This document shows positions 35,104 to 45,202 of a stretch of DNA of 64,000 bases, one piece after another; the stretch's first letter is position 1; the number at the start of each line of letters is the position of its first letter. The translations under genes and the position numbers were made by a program. The notes beneath the pieces were generated by a model that was not told where the DNA came from, made no database searches, and worked only from the letters and a program-made list of their open reading frames with translations. Source of the stretch: Portulaca oleracea (Eukaryota > Streptophyta > Magnoliopsida > Caryophyllales > Portulacaceae); NCBI GenBank assembly GCA_029582165.1, contig CM055877.1, positions 29,719,241-29,783,240 on the forward strand. The letters run 5' to 3'.

Positions 35104-35523
35104 TTCATTTATAATATTCATTTTGTGACAGTTTGGCACTTATACTTCAAATATATTCTGGAAAGATTATATTACCAGAAACCCTCAACAAAAAAAAAAT
35201 TCAAAAAAATAAAAATAAAATGGGCGACCGTTCAGCTGAACGGTCGCTAAGTAACGACCGTTAATGAACGGTCACAACGGCTGACGACCGTTCATAAACG
35301 GTCGCAGTAAGCGGACAACCGTTCATGAACGGTCGCTAATTATGAACGGTCGTTAATTAGCGACCGTTCAAATGAACGGTCGCCCGCTTCCACAAACGAC
35401 CATTGAGATGCGACCGTCCCCAACGGTCGCAAATGAACGGTCGCCCGCCCCCCCGAGCGACTGTTCAAGCTGAATTGAGACCGTTCAGAACGGTCTTATT
35501 TTTGTTACCCAGTTGTAGTGACA

Positions 35524-36820
35524 TAACTTATAGTGGATTTCTTAAAACAATAAACAAGCCACTTGTATGCATTCAAATAATTCTCATAAAAATTATACTT
35601 ATATGCAAAGCCTATCTTAATAATCAAATTCATATTTGACTTTCAATTGCATAAACTCATTGTAATAATAAAATCATAAACTTGAGATAACCAAATAGAA
35701 TTTCATGGCAACTTATAAATTAAAAACATAATACTTTTGTCAATACTTATATTCTATTGTCATGCTTCAAGCTTAATTATAAAATTAACTTGTTAATCAT
35801 GCTATTAAACAATACTTGAATAACAATAGGCAAAACAATAAGCATGAAATCACTCACACCTATGACTTATAAACATGGAACCAAATTCCAATCATGATAT
35901 TAATAAAAGATCTAATCAACTTGTACTCATCCTTCATATTAATATCAAAAACAATTGGCGGAATAGACTTAAGGATACTTGAATATGTGAATAAATATGG
36001 AAAACTTCAGATTATAAGAAGCAAAAATATAATCTTGCTACAATGAATTTCCACAGTAAACACCTTGAAAACTTGTAACTTAAAACATCCAACCAAAGAA
36101 TCTTTTTAATGACAATGACATCATCCTTATTACTAGTATGAAACTTCCACATAACTTAATATCATAGTCAACTTAAAACATATGGCTAAATAAACTTTGT
36201 AACTTATATAGGTGTTCATGAATGGTGCACTTAATAATATAAATAAATAAATAAATAAATACTTATTTTGACCTTTTCTTTGCACCATCCTACAACAACT
36301 ACTTTATCATGGAATTTCAATACACTTATCCTTAATGGCAATTCTTATAAACCAATAAAACATGTCAAAGGTAATAAAACATATTCATTGGTATTAACTT
36401 GATAATATTAAGACGCAACTTAAATATGGTCAATGCACATGCATGTAACCCCCAAATAAACAACAACTTAATTACCTTTGACCTCCTTGTAAATGCCTTG
36501 TTGTTACCTTGCCCTTAATCCATGTAAACATCATTGCATAATCGAGCAACAATTTCCATCACGAACATCAAGATCTTGAACTTGTATTGCCACACTTATG
36601 TATCAATTTTTCATCTATACAAAACACATATAGATAAACAAATGATTAATAAACTTTTAACCATTAAACTTACTCAATAAAACTTAATTAACTTGTATGA
36701 AAATTTGATACTAATAAACTTATAAAATATAAACTTATCTTTGTAATCCCTCTTGAATCTGGGATGTCCAATGTACTCTTAGCCTCCTCCAATCTTGTCT
36801 CGTAAAATAGTTCTTAAGAT
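35524..36820 (-). other. Internal region of the LARD-like element, part 2
   Basis: Same AT-rich, non-coding character as 30319-33206. It contains an (AAAT)n-like tract near 36241-36262. The right end TAGTTCTTAAGAT directly precedes the LTR; read on the minus strand it is where a primer site should be, but I do not recognise one. Confidence 0.65.
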
Positions 36821-37603
36821 TGTTGGAAAATGAAGTTTGACGACGGCTTAAATCTTCATCATCTTCTCTTGGCATCTTGATCTTCTAGCGGTACATGTGA
36901 CAAGACGAAGATTGAACTTAATAACCGAATGGCTAATCTTGACTTGTTTGGATAACGCTAAGAGTCATGGCCTTGTACTCATTTTCCTTAAGAACTATTT
37001 ACTGTACCGTAAATGTTCAAAGGGATAAAACTTAGCTCTTGTGGCACTCAGACATAGGTTTCTCACTTGATTCTCTCAAGTATAGCTGTAGTCTATACTT
37101 GAAAGGATGTGATTATAGAAAGAAGAATTGATGCTTGTGATGATTTCAAATGGCTTGGGAATGTCTCCTATTTATTGGAGACTTCCACACCTAATCCAAC
37201 CCTAATCACACCTCTTGGTCAAAGGTGTAATTAAGATCCTTAATGGAGAATCAAGACATTGACTTGGTCATGATAATATAGCTGTTGGATCTTAATACCG
37301 ATCTTAATATTGATATTATAAACTTAATACTCAAGATTATATAGCCGTTAGCATTAAAAACACATTCTGGCATTCAACACGGTCCGTGTTGGATCAACAC
37401 GAATCCGTGTTGCCTCAACACGATCCGTGTTGAGCCCATAATGGTTTATCTTGCTCTCTGGAGTCCAGCACGACTCGTGCTGGTCTCTTATACACTCGTG
37501 TTGATCATATTTTCTATCTTTATCTTATATATGATCCTTATACTTGTTCCACATGATTGCTCATGCTATATAATCTTCTTATACTCTTGAAATATTTCCA
37601 ACA
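36821..37603 (-). repeat. Right LTR (5' LTR)
   Basis: 783 bp, TGTTGGAAAATG...TTTCCAACA. It carries an extra copy of the CAACACGAATCCGTGTTG unit near 37390-37415 relative to the left LTR. Target duplication ATTAT follows at 37604. Confidence 0.85.
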
Positions 37604-37608
37604 ATTAT

Positions 37609-38420
37609 CACTCCGTCTACTCAAGAGCCACGGAAAGTAGGTGAATCATGTCCAACAAGTTCAACATCTTTAAGAGATGCTGCAGGATTTCCAATTTAAA
37701 CTCTAGATACATTTCACATATCAATAAGACAAAGTCTATCATCTTAAGAAAGCTCTATATGGCCTCAAGCAACCACACAATGAACTTGGAATAGCAAAAT
37801 TGACATATATCTACTTCAAAGTGGTTTCCATAAAAGCCCAGATGAGTCATCTCTCTATGTGAAGACTGAAGGCCCGCATGATTTTCTCATTTTGTCGCTC
37901 TTTGTATATTACCTAATTTATACTAGCATCACTCAAAGTTGGTCGAAGAATTTAAAAAGGCGATGATAACAAAATATGATATGACAAACGTTAGGCATAT
38001 AGAATACTTGCTCAATATGCAAGAAAGGAAAAGCTCAAATCAAATTTCTTATCTCAAGAAAAACATACAGAAGATTTGCTTAGGAAGTTCCATGTGAGCA
38101 ACTGCAAGTCAATGACCACGAAAATGGTAGGAAATGAAAAGTTCTCAAATGTGATCATAGAAAAAGTCGACCAATGAAGTTATCAGAACCTCGTTGGATC
38201 ATTGATCTACCATAACCACACTCAGCTAGTTCTACACTCCATTTGCATCGCGACAAGATTGAAAAGTAAACTAAACAAATCTCATTTTGCAGCCGAGAAA
38301 AGATATCACGATATATCAAGCGTATAAAGAGTTGTGCCATTCTATACAAGACTGAGCAAGATTACAAGATGACAAGTTTCAAAAAAACACTCATTAGACA
38401 AGATGTGTCGATGACAGGAA
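37609..38420 (+). pseudogene. Copia reverse transcriptase/RNase H remnant
   Basis: Reading across frames gives KALYGLKQ (37750), LQSGFHKSPDESSLYVKTEG (37812-37872), LSLFVYYLIYTS where Copia has LYVDDLI, then LLRKFHVSNCKSMTT-like and LVGSLIY-like blocks, and KTEQDYKMTSF near 38350. This is the order of Copia reverse transcriptase followed by the connection and RNase H. Frame shifts and stops are many. It starts right after the ATTAT duplication, so the LARD-like element inserted into this older Copia copy. Its left half should be just before 29563. Confidence 0.75.
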
Positions 38421-38428
38421 GAGTATAA
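38421..38428 (+). repeat. 8-bp target duplication GAGTATAA, left
   Basis: GAGTATAA is repeated at 41848-41855, after the CCGCCACT end. Eight bases is the hAT target size. Confidence 0.75.
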
Positions 38429-38564
38429 GCAAGGGCGATTCTATGTATATGAGTATGGTGTCAATTGACACCACTCAATTTTTTTTTAAAAAATAATGTG
38501 TAAAAACCTAAGAAACATATATTGGTTATATATTAATTGACGCTACAATGAACCATAAATGTTT

Positions 38565-38640
38565 GTGTAGCGTGTTGGTTTACATCCTTTACTTGTGTAA
38601 GGAACTAATGGTACACCTAGGTCGTGGGTTCAATCCCTGT
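38565..38640 (+). ncRNA. tRNA-like (SINE-like) module near the hAT left end, relic
   Basis: TAGCGTGTTGG resembles a pol III A box and GGTTCAATCCC, about 60 bases later, resembles a B box. The B-box neighbourhood (GTCGTGGGTTCAATCCCTGTTA) is repeated once more at about 38700 (GTCGTGAGTTCAATCCCTATTA). Spacing is longer than in a tRNA, so it is a relic or a coincidence-prone match. A similar module lies at the same place in the hAT element at 54596. Confidence 0.4.
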
Positions 38641-38810
38641 TAGCAGCATTTTCTATGTTTCGTTTTTTTAAGATAGGCGGCAGTACTAATGGGACACTGA
38701 GGTCGTGAGTTCAATCCCTATTAACAACTTTTTATTTTTTCATTACTATCATCATTATTTATTTTTATTTTTATTATTATTATTGTTATTTTTTTAAGGA
38801 AGCATGTATA

Positions 38811-40416
38811 GCGATTTCCAACTTTTGGGAATTATGGTAATTATGGTAATTCCCGCGATGTGTACCGTACATGTGGCATGATCAAATCTCATACGTCGAT
38901 TTTAGTTATTTTCAAATTCTAAAAAAAGTTGAAGCTATGAGATTTGAACTTGCAAACTATCCTATAATAAACGAATCCCTACTCATTCAACAATGTGTCT
39001 TTCATTAATTATTTTTGCAATATTTTGGTAATGTATTCAACATACCTTGGAATTTATGTTTCAAAACCCTTCTACCTTCAGCGATTGACGATGCCCCTGA
39101 TATCCGCCTCCGTTGTTTGACACATCATGACTTCTCACCACCGCTGCCAACCAATTTTTCAGTACCATTTCGAACGACCGGATGTTACCAGTGCTAGAGA
39201 ACAACGATGTTCTCAAGCACCGACCATGCACAATACGATTTCATTTCGTTTTTTCCCACACTCGGTTTTTGATGGCGTTGAGGGTAGCAGATCAGCAGTG
39301 TCTGGTCTCGGGATTGTATCCGAGCGAGGGAAACTTTGCCGTGGGAATATTTCTCGCAGTAGTTGTATCTCCGGCAAAAGGTCGTCGGAAACAATGGAGG
39401 TTGGTAAATTTGTTTCAATCTTTTTATCCGGTATCTATCATAATCTATTAAATATATTAAAACACAAGCTTCTAAGGAAAATCTAAACCTAAAAGAAATA
39501 ATTTAGAAAGTTTGGTGAATTCCAAAGCAAATTCCAAACCTACATAATTTATTACTACATTCATAAAATATAATATTATTAATAAAAATGAAAAAGAAAT
39601 ACCTAAAGTCATTCATAAGTGACCAATATTTAATGCAGACACAATTAGAACATTTTTCATTTCATTAATTTACTATTATAATATTATGACCAGAACCTTA
39701 GAAATAAAATATAATAATAGATACTAAAGTAAAATTTTCATGAAAAAGCTAAAAAATTGTTTTGTATTCTTTTTAATAACTATCTTAGAAAATAAAATTT
39801 TTGATTGAAACTACTATATATACTTTTAACAATAAAAAAAATCAAATTATATGTAAGCTACCAAAACAAGAATAAGAAATTGGAAAGTATAGATTAAAAA
39901 GTTGAACAAGAGGTTAAAATCCACGTAATATATAATGGAAAATAATAAGAAAAAATAATTGTCACGTAGTTGTTGTCGTAAGAGTTTTTTCAAAAAAAAA
40001 AACAAGCATCCTTCAATCCTTCTTAAGTCGAAAAATAAAATTAAACTATCTATCCATAATCGTTATGGACATGAAATAAAATAAACTCAAATGATAGTTT
40101 ATCCATAAAAATAATATTTTTATTAGATTGGATTAATAATTATTATAAAATTACTCTAGAAAATAAATAACGTAAAATTATTGAAATATTATCCGTGCAT
40201 TACACGAGATATTATAGACTAGCTCATAGTTAACAAACAAGTCCTTGAAAAAATTAATTTTTTATTAATTTTACATAATTTTCACAATTTAAAATTCAAA
40301 ATTAATATTTTTGAAAATAAATAAAATCGATGTATGAGATCTGATCATGCCACATGTAAGGTACAAATCGCGGGAATTACCGTAATTACCGTAATTGTCA
40401 AAAGCTAGAAATTACC
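38811..40416. mobile_element. Mutator-like element with about 95-bp TIRs
   Basis: Left TIR 38811-38905 contains GGTAATTATGGTAATTCCCG, CATGTGGCATGATCA and ATCTCATACGTCGATTTT. The inverse of 40322-40416 gives the same blocks (GGTAATTACGGTAATTCCCG, CATGTGGCATGATCA, ATCTCATACATCGATTTT). Long TIRs are typical of Mutator-like elements. I could not read a 9-bp duplication. A GC-richer stretch (39050-39410) lies inside, with AT-rich filler after it. Confidence 0.8.
39050..39410 (+). other. GC-rich, coding-like insert within the Mutator-like element
   Basis: This stretch is clearly richer in G and C than everything around it and is open on the plus strand at 39127-39486 (119 codons), with two overlapping open frames. 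I recognise no domain. It could be a captured gene fragment, as found in Pack-MULEs. Confidence 0.4.
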
Positions 40417-40493
40417 TTACCTTTTTGGTTTTTTTAATCTGTCTAACCCTAACTCCATAATTAAATTTTAATTTATTATCATTATTATTATTA

Positions 40494-40528
<35 letters not shown>

Positions 40529-40620
40529 TTCTCAAATTACTCTTTCCTCTTTATTGAATTTATTCTCATATTTGTTGCAATTTATGAATTAGATTTATGT
40601 GATTAAGTCAATATGATGTT

Positions 40621-41476
40621 GGCTCTGTTCGGCAACAGCATTTAGAGTAGCTTTTAGCGTTTTAATTAGTCAAAACGCTATTTTGTTAAATTTTAACTGT
40701 TTGGTAACAAAGCTTTTAGAAGTAGTGTATAGCGTTTATGTTAGCGTTAGATTAAAATTTTCTAGACGTTAGATATGGTAACGTCTGCTGAGAAGGGTAG
40801 CGTTTGGATATTATCATTCCCCAAAAGCCCTCAAATTTTATGCTTTATTACAGCCCTTGCCATTAGTATAAAAGGCAACATAACCCTTCAATAACTAACC
40901 AAAGCCTTTTTATCTGGTGTATTCCAATCATCAGTCTTCCAATTTGTGAGAACCAATTCAAGAATGGAAGCTGTCAAGGGTGACACTGTGACAGTAAGGT
41001 TATTCATCAATACTTTACTTTTTGAAGTTATGTAAATAATTGAGGAATCTTTAATTAGGTGTACACCTGTAGTTTAATAGTTAGAGTGAGAGGGAGGGAG
41101 TTCTGGGTACTGGGTATTTGAAATGAGGAAGCTTGTCGGAGAAGGATGGAGGAAAAAGGATGGAGGGATGGATAAGTAGCAAGAAACAGGGGTGTTGTAT
41201 TCGGGAGCAAAAGATAAGATCATGATGGATGTGATTATTTAATATTAATGATAATAATAATAACAATAATAATAATTGTAAGTGATGTCTTTTATAGTCA
41301 TTTTACATCCTTAAGATAATGAACTGTTAATTTTACAGAACACATTGCTTACAAACCGCTACTTGAACTACTATCAGCTATTTGCTAAACTCCAACAGCT
41401 ATCTGCTACCAAAACCGCTATCCGCTGCCAAAACAGCTATCCGCTACTACATATGCTAATTTTGTCGAACAGGGCC
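40621..41476. mobile_element. TIR element, GGCTCTGTTCGG ends, non-autonomous
   Basis: Left end GGCTCTGTTCGGCAACAGC matches the inverse of the right end GTCGAACAGGGCC. The interior has AGCGTTT and CTATCCGCTACC-type short repeats near both ends and no transposase. A (ATT)n tract lies just before it (40480-40530). Ends and size (856 bp) suggest a hAT-like or Mutator-like MITE; no target duplication is clear. Confidence 0.6.
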
Positions 41477-42094
41477 ATTAATTGTTTGTTGTATGTATAT
41501 GAATGAGCAAATTTTGTTAAATTATTATTTGTACACTTATAAATTGAATTATGTACCATTTATGTGAAACTGTGGAGGCTATTAAAGTGTTTGAATGAAA
41601 TTTGTTAATTTATTAGATTAGGTTTAGTGTGTTTTGTAAAATTGTAGGTGTTTATAATTTTATTTTTTAAATTTTAGTTTAAGATGGATAGATACTTTAA
41701 GAAGGTGGCTACGGAATCGACCTTTCACGAATAGGTTATATTTTGACGTTTATTTTAGCGTTTATTTGTGATGTTCAACTTTATGTTCAATTTTTTTTAA
41801 AGAAAATTATCTTGACACCACTGACTCTAAATCCTGGATCCGCCACTGAGTATAAATGGATATTATGTTCCAACATGGATCTAAGAGTATCATATGATGT
41901 TTAGAGAAAGAAGTAACATAGCGCTATCTAGGATAAAAGTAGAATTGCAGCAATAGGAGCAATATGCGAAGCTGTTTGGCTATTACAACAATAGGTGTAG
42001 TAAAAGTATAATTTGAAAAATCCTTAAAATATCTATGAATAAAAAATCTTGATAATTGAAAATAAAAATACATATAAAAAGTCAACCTAAATAT

Positions 42095-42356
42095 TACTCC
42101 CTCCGTCCCAAAATATTTGTCCCCTTTGATTTAGCACGCATTTTAAGAAAAATCAACAAATTAATCTCAATTAGCAATAAAATATTAATAATACCCTTAA
42201 TTTTGAATTTAAAACTTATATTTATACTTTTCCCTCTCATATTTAAATACTTTTAAAATTCAAATTAAGGATATTTTAGTCATTTCATTAAAATAAAAGT
42301 TTCCATTTTAGGAAAGTGGACATAATTTTGGGACATCCAAAAATGGAATAGTGGAC
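42095..42356. mobile_element. Stowaway-type MITE, right end lost
   Basis: CTCCCTCCGTCCCAAAATAT at 42095 after TA is a Stowaway/mariner terminus. The right part shows the expected TTTTGGGACATCC and GTGGACAAATA blocks but not the closing GGGACGGAGGGAG. Confidence 0.65.
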
Positions 42357-42965
42357 AAATAATTAATGAGGTTAGAACCCATAATAATCTAGACTATAAA
42401 AAACAAGAGATTTTTGTACGAAAACCGATGGAAGCAATCTAAAAATAGTATGTACGTGCTCTATTTTATTTTATTTTTAAATCAAAGATAACGAATTCAT
42501 TAATAACAAATCATACAACACTTATAATGAAAATCGTGATTGAACAATTGTAGATCTAAAACATAGATATGAAATTCAACTTCCAAATAACTAAAATAAT
42601 CTTACGGACGTTAGAACAGATTTCTTGATATTTCTGCGATCTTTCGTGATATTTCTGCGTCTTTCCAGTATACGTGCTCTACTTTTGATATAAAGAAAAG
42701 ATACACATCTCTCTCAAACAAAGCTCCACATTTGTATTTCTCTCTCTATGTATCTCAAATTAGTTTTCCATCAATATGATCATCATACATCGTTCATAAA
42801 ATCAATTTCTTCCACAATCACATCAATTCATACACTCATCACAACCACTATCATTATCTACATCTAAATTCAGAAGGTAGAGGTTAAGTTGGTTGAACTT
42901 GGGTAAAAGTTAAAAAATTGATCGAGTGTTAAAAATGAATTAATACGCATAACATGTTGCATTAT

Positions 42966-44816
42966 GTTGGACAAATGGAGAAGAGGAACAGTTGATCACT
43001 ACAAAGGCAATTTTAAGCATGTTCGAAAGGCTCGCTGGCCTCACCATCAACTATCACAAATCAAGCCTAATTGTGTTAGGTAGAGATGAGGAATGGAGCA
43101 AAAGGATGGCTAACCTGTTGAAGTGTCAGGTGCAGGAACTACCAATTACCTACCTTGGGTTTCCAATAGGTGAAAACATGAGGAGGAAGGAGGCTTGGAA
43201 GCCGATTCTGCAGAAAATACAAGCTAAGCTCAAGAGTTGGAAAGCATGTTGCCTTTCAAGAGTTGGACGGTTGATTCTCATTAAGACAGTTCTCAACAAC
43301 CTGCCAAATTATTACTTGTCGCTCTTCAAAATGCAGAAATCAGTTGCAAAAGAAATTATTGGCATTCAAAGAAGGTTCTTTTGGTCAGGTAAGGATAGTC
43401 AGCGAATCTGTCCTCCGATTAAGTGGAGTATCATCCAAAAACCAAAGGTACATGGAGGTCTGGGAGTTGGAGATATTCAAATGAGAAACGCCGCCTTACT
43501 ATTCAAATGGTGGTGGAGATACGCGACCGAGGAAGGGGTCCTTTGGAGGAAAGTGATTAGTTCAATCCATAATGAAAATGATTGCCTTCTTCCTAATCCA
43601 TACCGGCTGCAAATTCCTGGGATTTGGAGGGAAATAAAAAAGCTTGCTGTTGAAGAGGGGCCTATTCAGGATAGCTTTAAGAGCAGCTTCAAAATCAATC
43701 TTGGTGAAGGAAAACAAATCCGCTTCTGGGATGATTCCTGGGATGGAAAGAATTCGTTACGGAGCCAGTTTGCTGACCTTTACAAACTATCCTCGCAGAA
43801 GAGGTGTGTGGTCGCTGACATGGGTTGGTTTGAAGGTCAATGTTCGGTGTGGTGCTTAGCATGGGTTAGAGACTTAACTAATCTGGAAAAGCAAAGAGAG
43901 CAGCAGCTGATGCTTTTAGTACGGAATAATCACCCTATCAGAGATGAGAAGGACAAGGTCAGCTGGGCAACCACTGATCAGTATAAGGTCAGTGAAGTCA
44001 TTCGGAATGCCGAGGAATTAGCAAAAGGGGTTGTGCAGGTGGATTCTATTGTGACTAAAGCATGGCTAAAGTTAGCACCCCCCCGGGTTGAAGTCATGAT
44101 GTGGATGGCTTTGGTAGGAAAGTTAAACACAAGGTCATATCTGCGAAGAAGAGGATATCTGCAGCTGGATCAAGATCAATGTCCATTCTGCAATGAATTT
44201 GAGGAAACCATTGAGCACCTGTTCGTACAGTGTCAGTTCGTCAGAGCTGTGTGGTCTGAACTGTCTCAAGGAATGGCGGGTGAGCTCCCTGATGCCGCTA
44301 CATTCAAAGAATGGTTCAATCAGTGGCTCGAGAGACGCTTCAGAAGTAAATTGCATAAAAAGCTCTGGATTGTCAGTTGTTTTGCGGCAGTCTGGTCCTT
44401 GTGGAAGCACAGGAATGAAGTTGTCTTCGACAGGAAAAATCAGGACATTGATTTGGTCTTGGAACTCATTAAGAGAAGAGTAGCGATGTGGTCTGAATGT
44501 TGGAAGGAGAAAATGCCATACTCAGCTGACCAATTATGCAGAAACTTCAATCTGACACCCAATATGTTCTGAGCATCACAGTTGCTGGGAACGTTATGAG
44601 AATTTTAAGTCGGAATTTTCATGTATTTTTTGGTGTGTTCTGGTTTCCTAGGCTTGGAAGCATTTTGTTGTAGCTCCTCCTGATGTTGAGTGAACTGCTT
44701 TTGTTATGTTGAGCAGTGATGGACTGTTGTTTGCTCTGTTGAGCATGCTTTTCTTTGCTTCCGAATAAAATTGGGTTGTGCCCTGCACCTTTCGAGAAAA
44801 AAAAAAAAAAAAAAAA
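42966..44816 (+). mobile_element. 5'-truncated L1-type LINE
   Basis: Begins in the middle of ORF2, just after the catalytic FADD would occur, and runs to AATAAAATTGGGTTGTGCCC and a run of about 20 A at 44797-44816. 5' truncation is usual for LINEs. I could not find a clear target duplication. The long pure A-tail and open frame indicate a younger insertion than the LINE at 11171-27228. Confidence 0.85.
42974..44572 (+). pseudogene. LINE ORF2 C-terminal part, open frame
   Basis: The frame is open from about 42974 (NGEEEQL) to TGA at 44570-44572, about 530 codons without a stop. Sequence blocks are LAGLTINYHKSSLIVLGRDE, ITYLGFPIG, SWKACCLSRVGRLILIKTVL, RRFFWSG, KVHGGLGVGD and the zinc-binding CPFCNEFEETIEHLFVQC near 44180-44235. 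They correspond to the reverse transcriptase thumb/connection and zf-RVT region of plant L1. It lacks the endonuclease and the catalytic polymerase part and has no own start, so it is a fragment although the frame is intact. Confidence 0.85.
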
Positions 44817-45202
44817 GAGGAGTACTTATGCCACTTAATAATAGAGACAACTCTCATTTCTCCCATTTACTTAACATCCACTTTGAAGTCTAAGAAGTAA
44901 TTTTTTTTAATAGAATATATATAAATATTAATTTTCCAAAATACTCATCCATCTCCAAGTAAATGTCATGTTTGATTTTTCAATATGCAATTTAACTACT
45001 AATTTTTCACACTTTACTTTAGCAAGACTTATAATATTTATTGAAAAGCTTTTAATTATAAATCTAATGGTTGTAGCTTATACAATAAGTTAACATATAA
45101 TTTAATAAATTAACAATCAAAATTTATAAAGTGTCATCCCATTAGCCAAAGAGGAAATATTTATTTTGGGACGGATATATAGTTTTTAAAATCCTTGCTC
45201 TT
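44817..45202. other. Unassigned AT-rich DNA
   Basis: Nothing recognisable between the LINE A-tail and the solo LTR. A CATCCCATTAGCCAAAGAGG-type stretch and ATTTTGGGACGGATATAT near 45150-45180 may be an eroded Stowaway end. Confidence 0.4.

Larger units (their letters stand above)
33210..35520. mobile_element. Non-autonomous CACTA (En/Spm-like) element, 2.3 kb
   Basis: Ends are CACTACAAGATGGC at 33210 and CAGTTGTAGTG at 35520. Inside both ends AAATAAGACCGTTC is repeated in inverse. A 3-bp duplication ACA flanks it (33207-33209 and 35521-35523), as expected for CACTA transposons. Subterminal regions (33236-33350 and 35222-35500) are packed with GAACGGTCG and its inverse, often fused as CGACCGTTCATGAACGGTCG; these are likely transposase-binding repeats. 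A GC-rich leader-like stretch (33380-33660) is present, but no transposase. Movement would need an autonomous partner. Confidence 0.9.
29568..37603 (-). mobile_element. Non-coding LTR element (LARD-like) in a Copia relic
   Basis: Two LTRs (29568-30318 and 36821-37603) start TGTTGGAAAATG and end TTTCCAACA, with a 5-bp duplication ATTAT outside. Next to the left LTR the minus strand reads AGCGGGGGAT before the LTR start, a good polypurine tract, so the element runs on the minus strand. After removing the CACTA element (33210-35520), about 4.2 kb of internal DNA remains. It is very AT-rich, full of ACTTAT-type words and free of any protein I can recognise. The LTR ends are Copia-like. No TGGTATCAGAGC-type primer site follows the right LTR. 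Confidence 0.85.
38429..41847. mobile_element. Defective hAT element with nested insertions
   Basis: Right end GGATCCGCCACT is a common plant hAT-type terminus. The left end GCAAGGGCGATTC is a diverged counterpart, and both are followed inward by GGTGTCAA. The flanking 8-bp duplication GAGTATAA supports the pairing. Near the right end, 41684-41734 reads MDRYFKKVATESTF before a stop, like the start of TTF-zinc-finger hAT transposases; nothing else of the transposase remains. A Mutator-like element (38811-40416) and another TIR element (40621-41476) lie inside, leaving roughly 1 kb of original element. Confidence 0.7.

Noticed and set aside
34866..35108. Open frame with an isoleucine/tyrosine repeat
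   Set aside because: Direct consequence of the (TA)n tract; the same applies to 57039-57245.
27603..41847. One large hAT element from the CAGTGGCGG end at 27603 to the CCGCCACTG end at 41847
   Set aside because: Flanks do not match, whereas GAGTATAA pairs 38421 with 41848.
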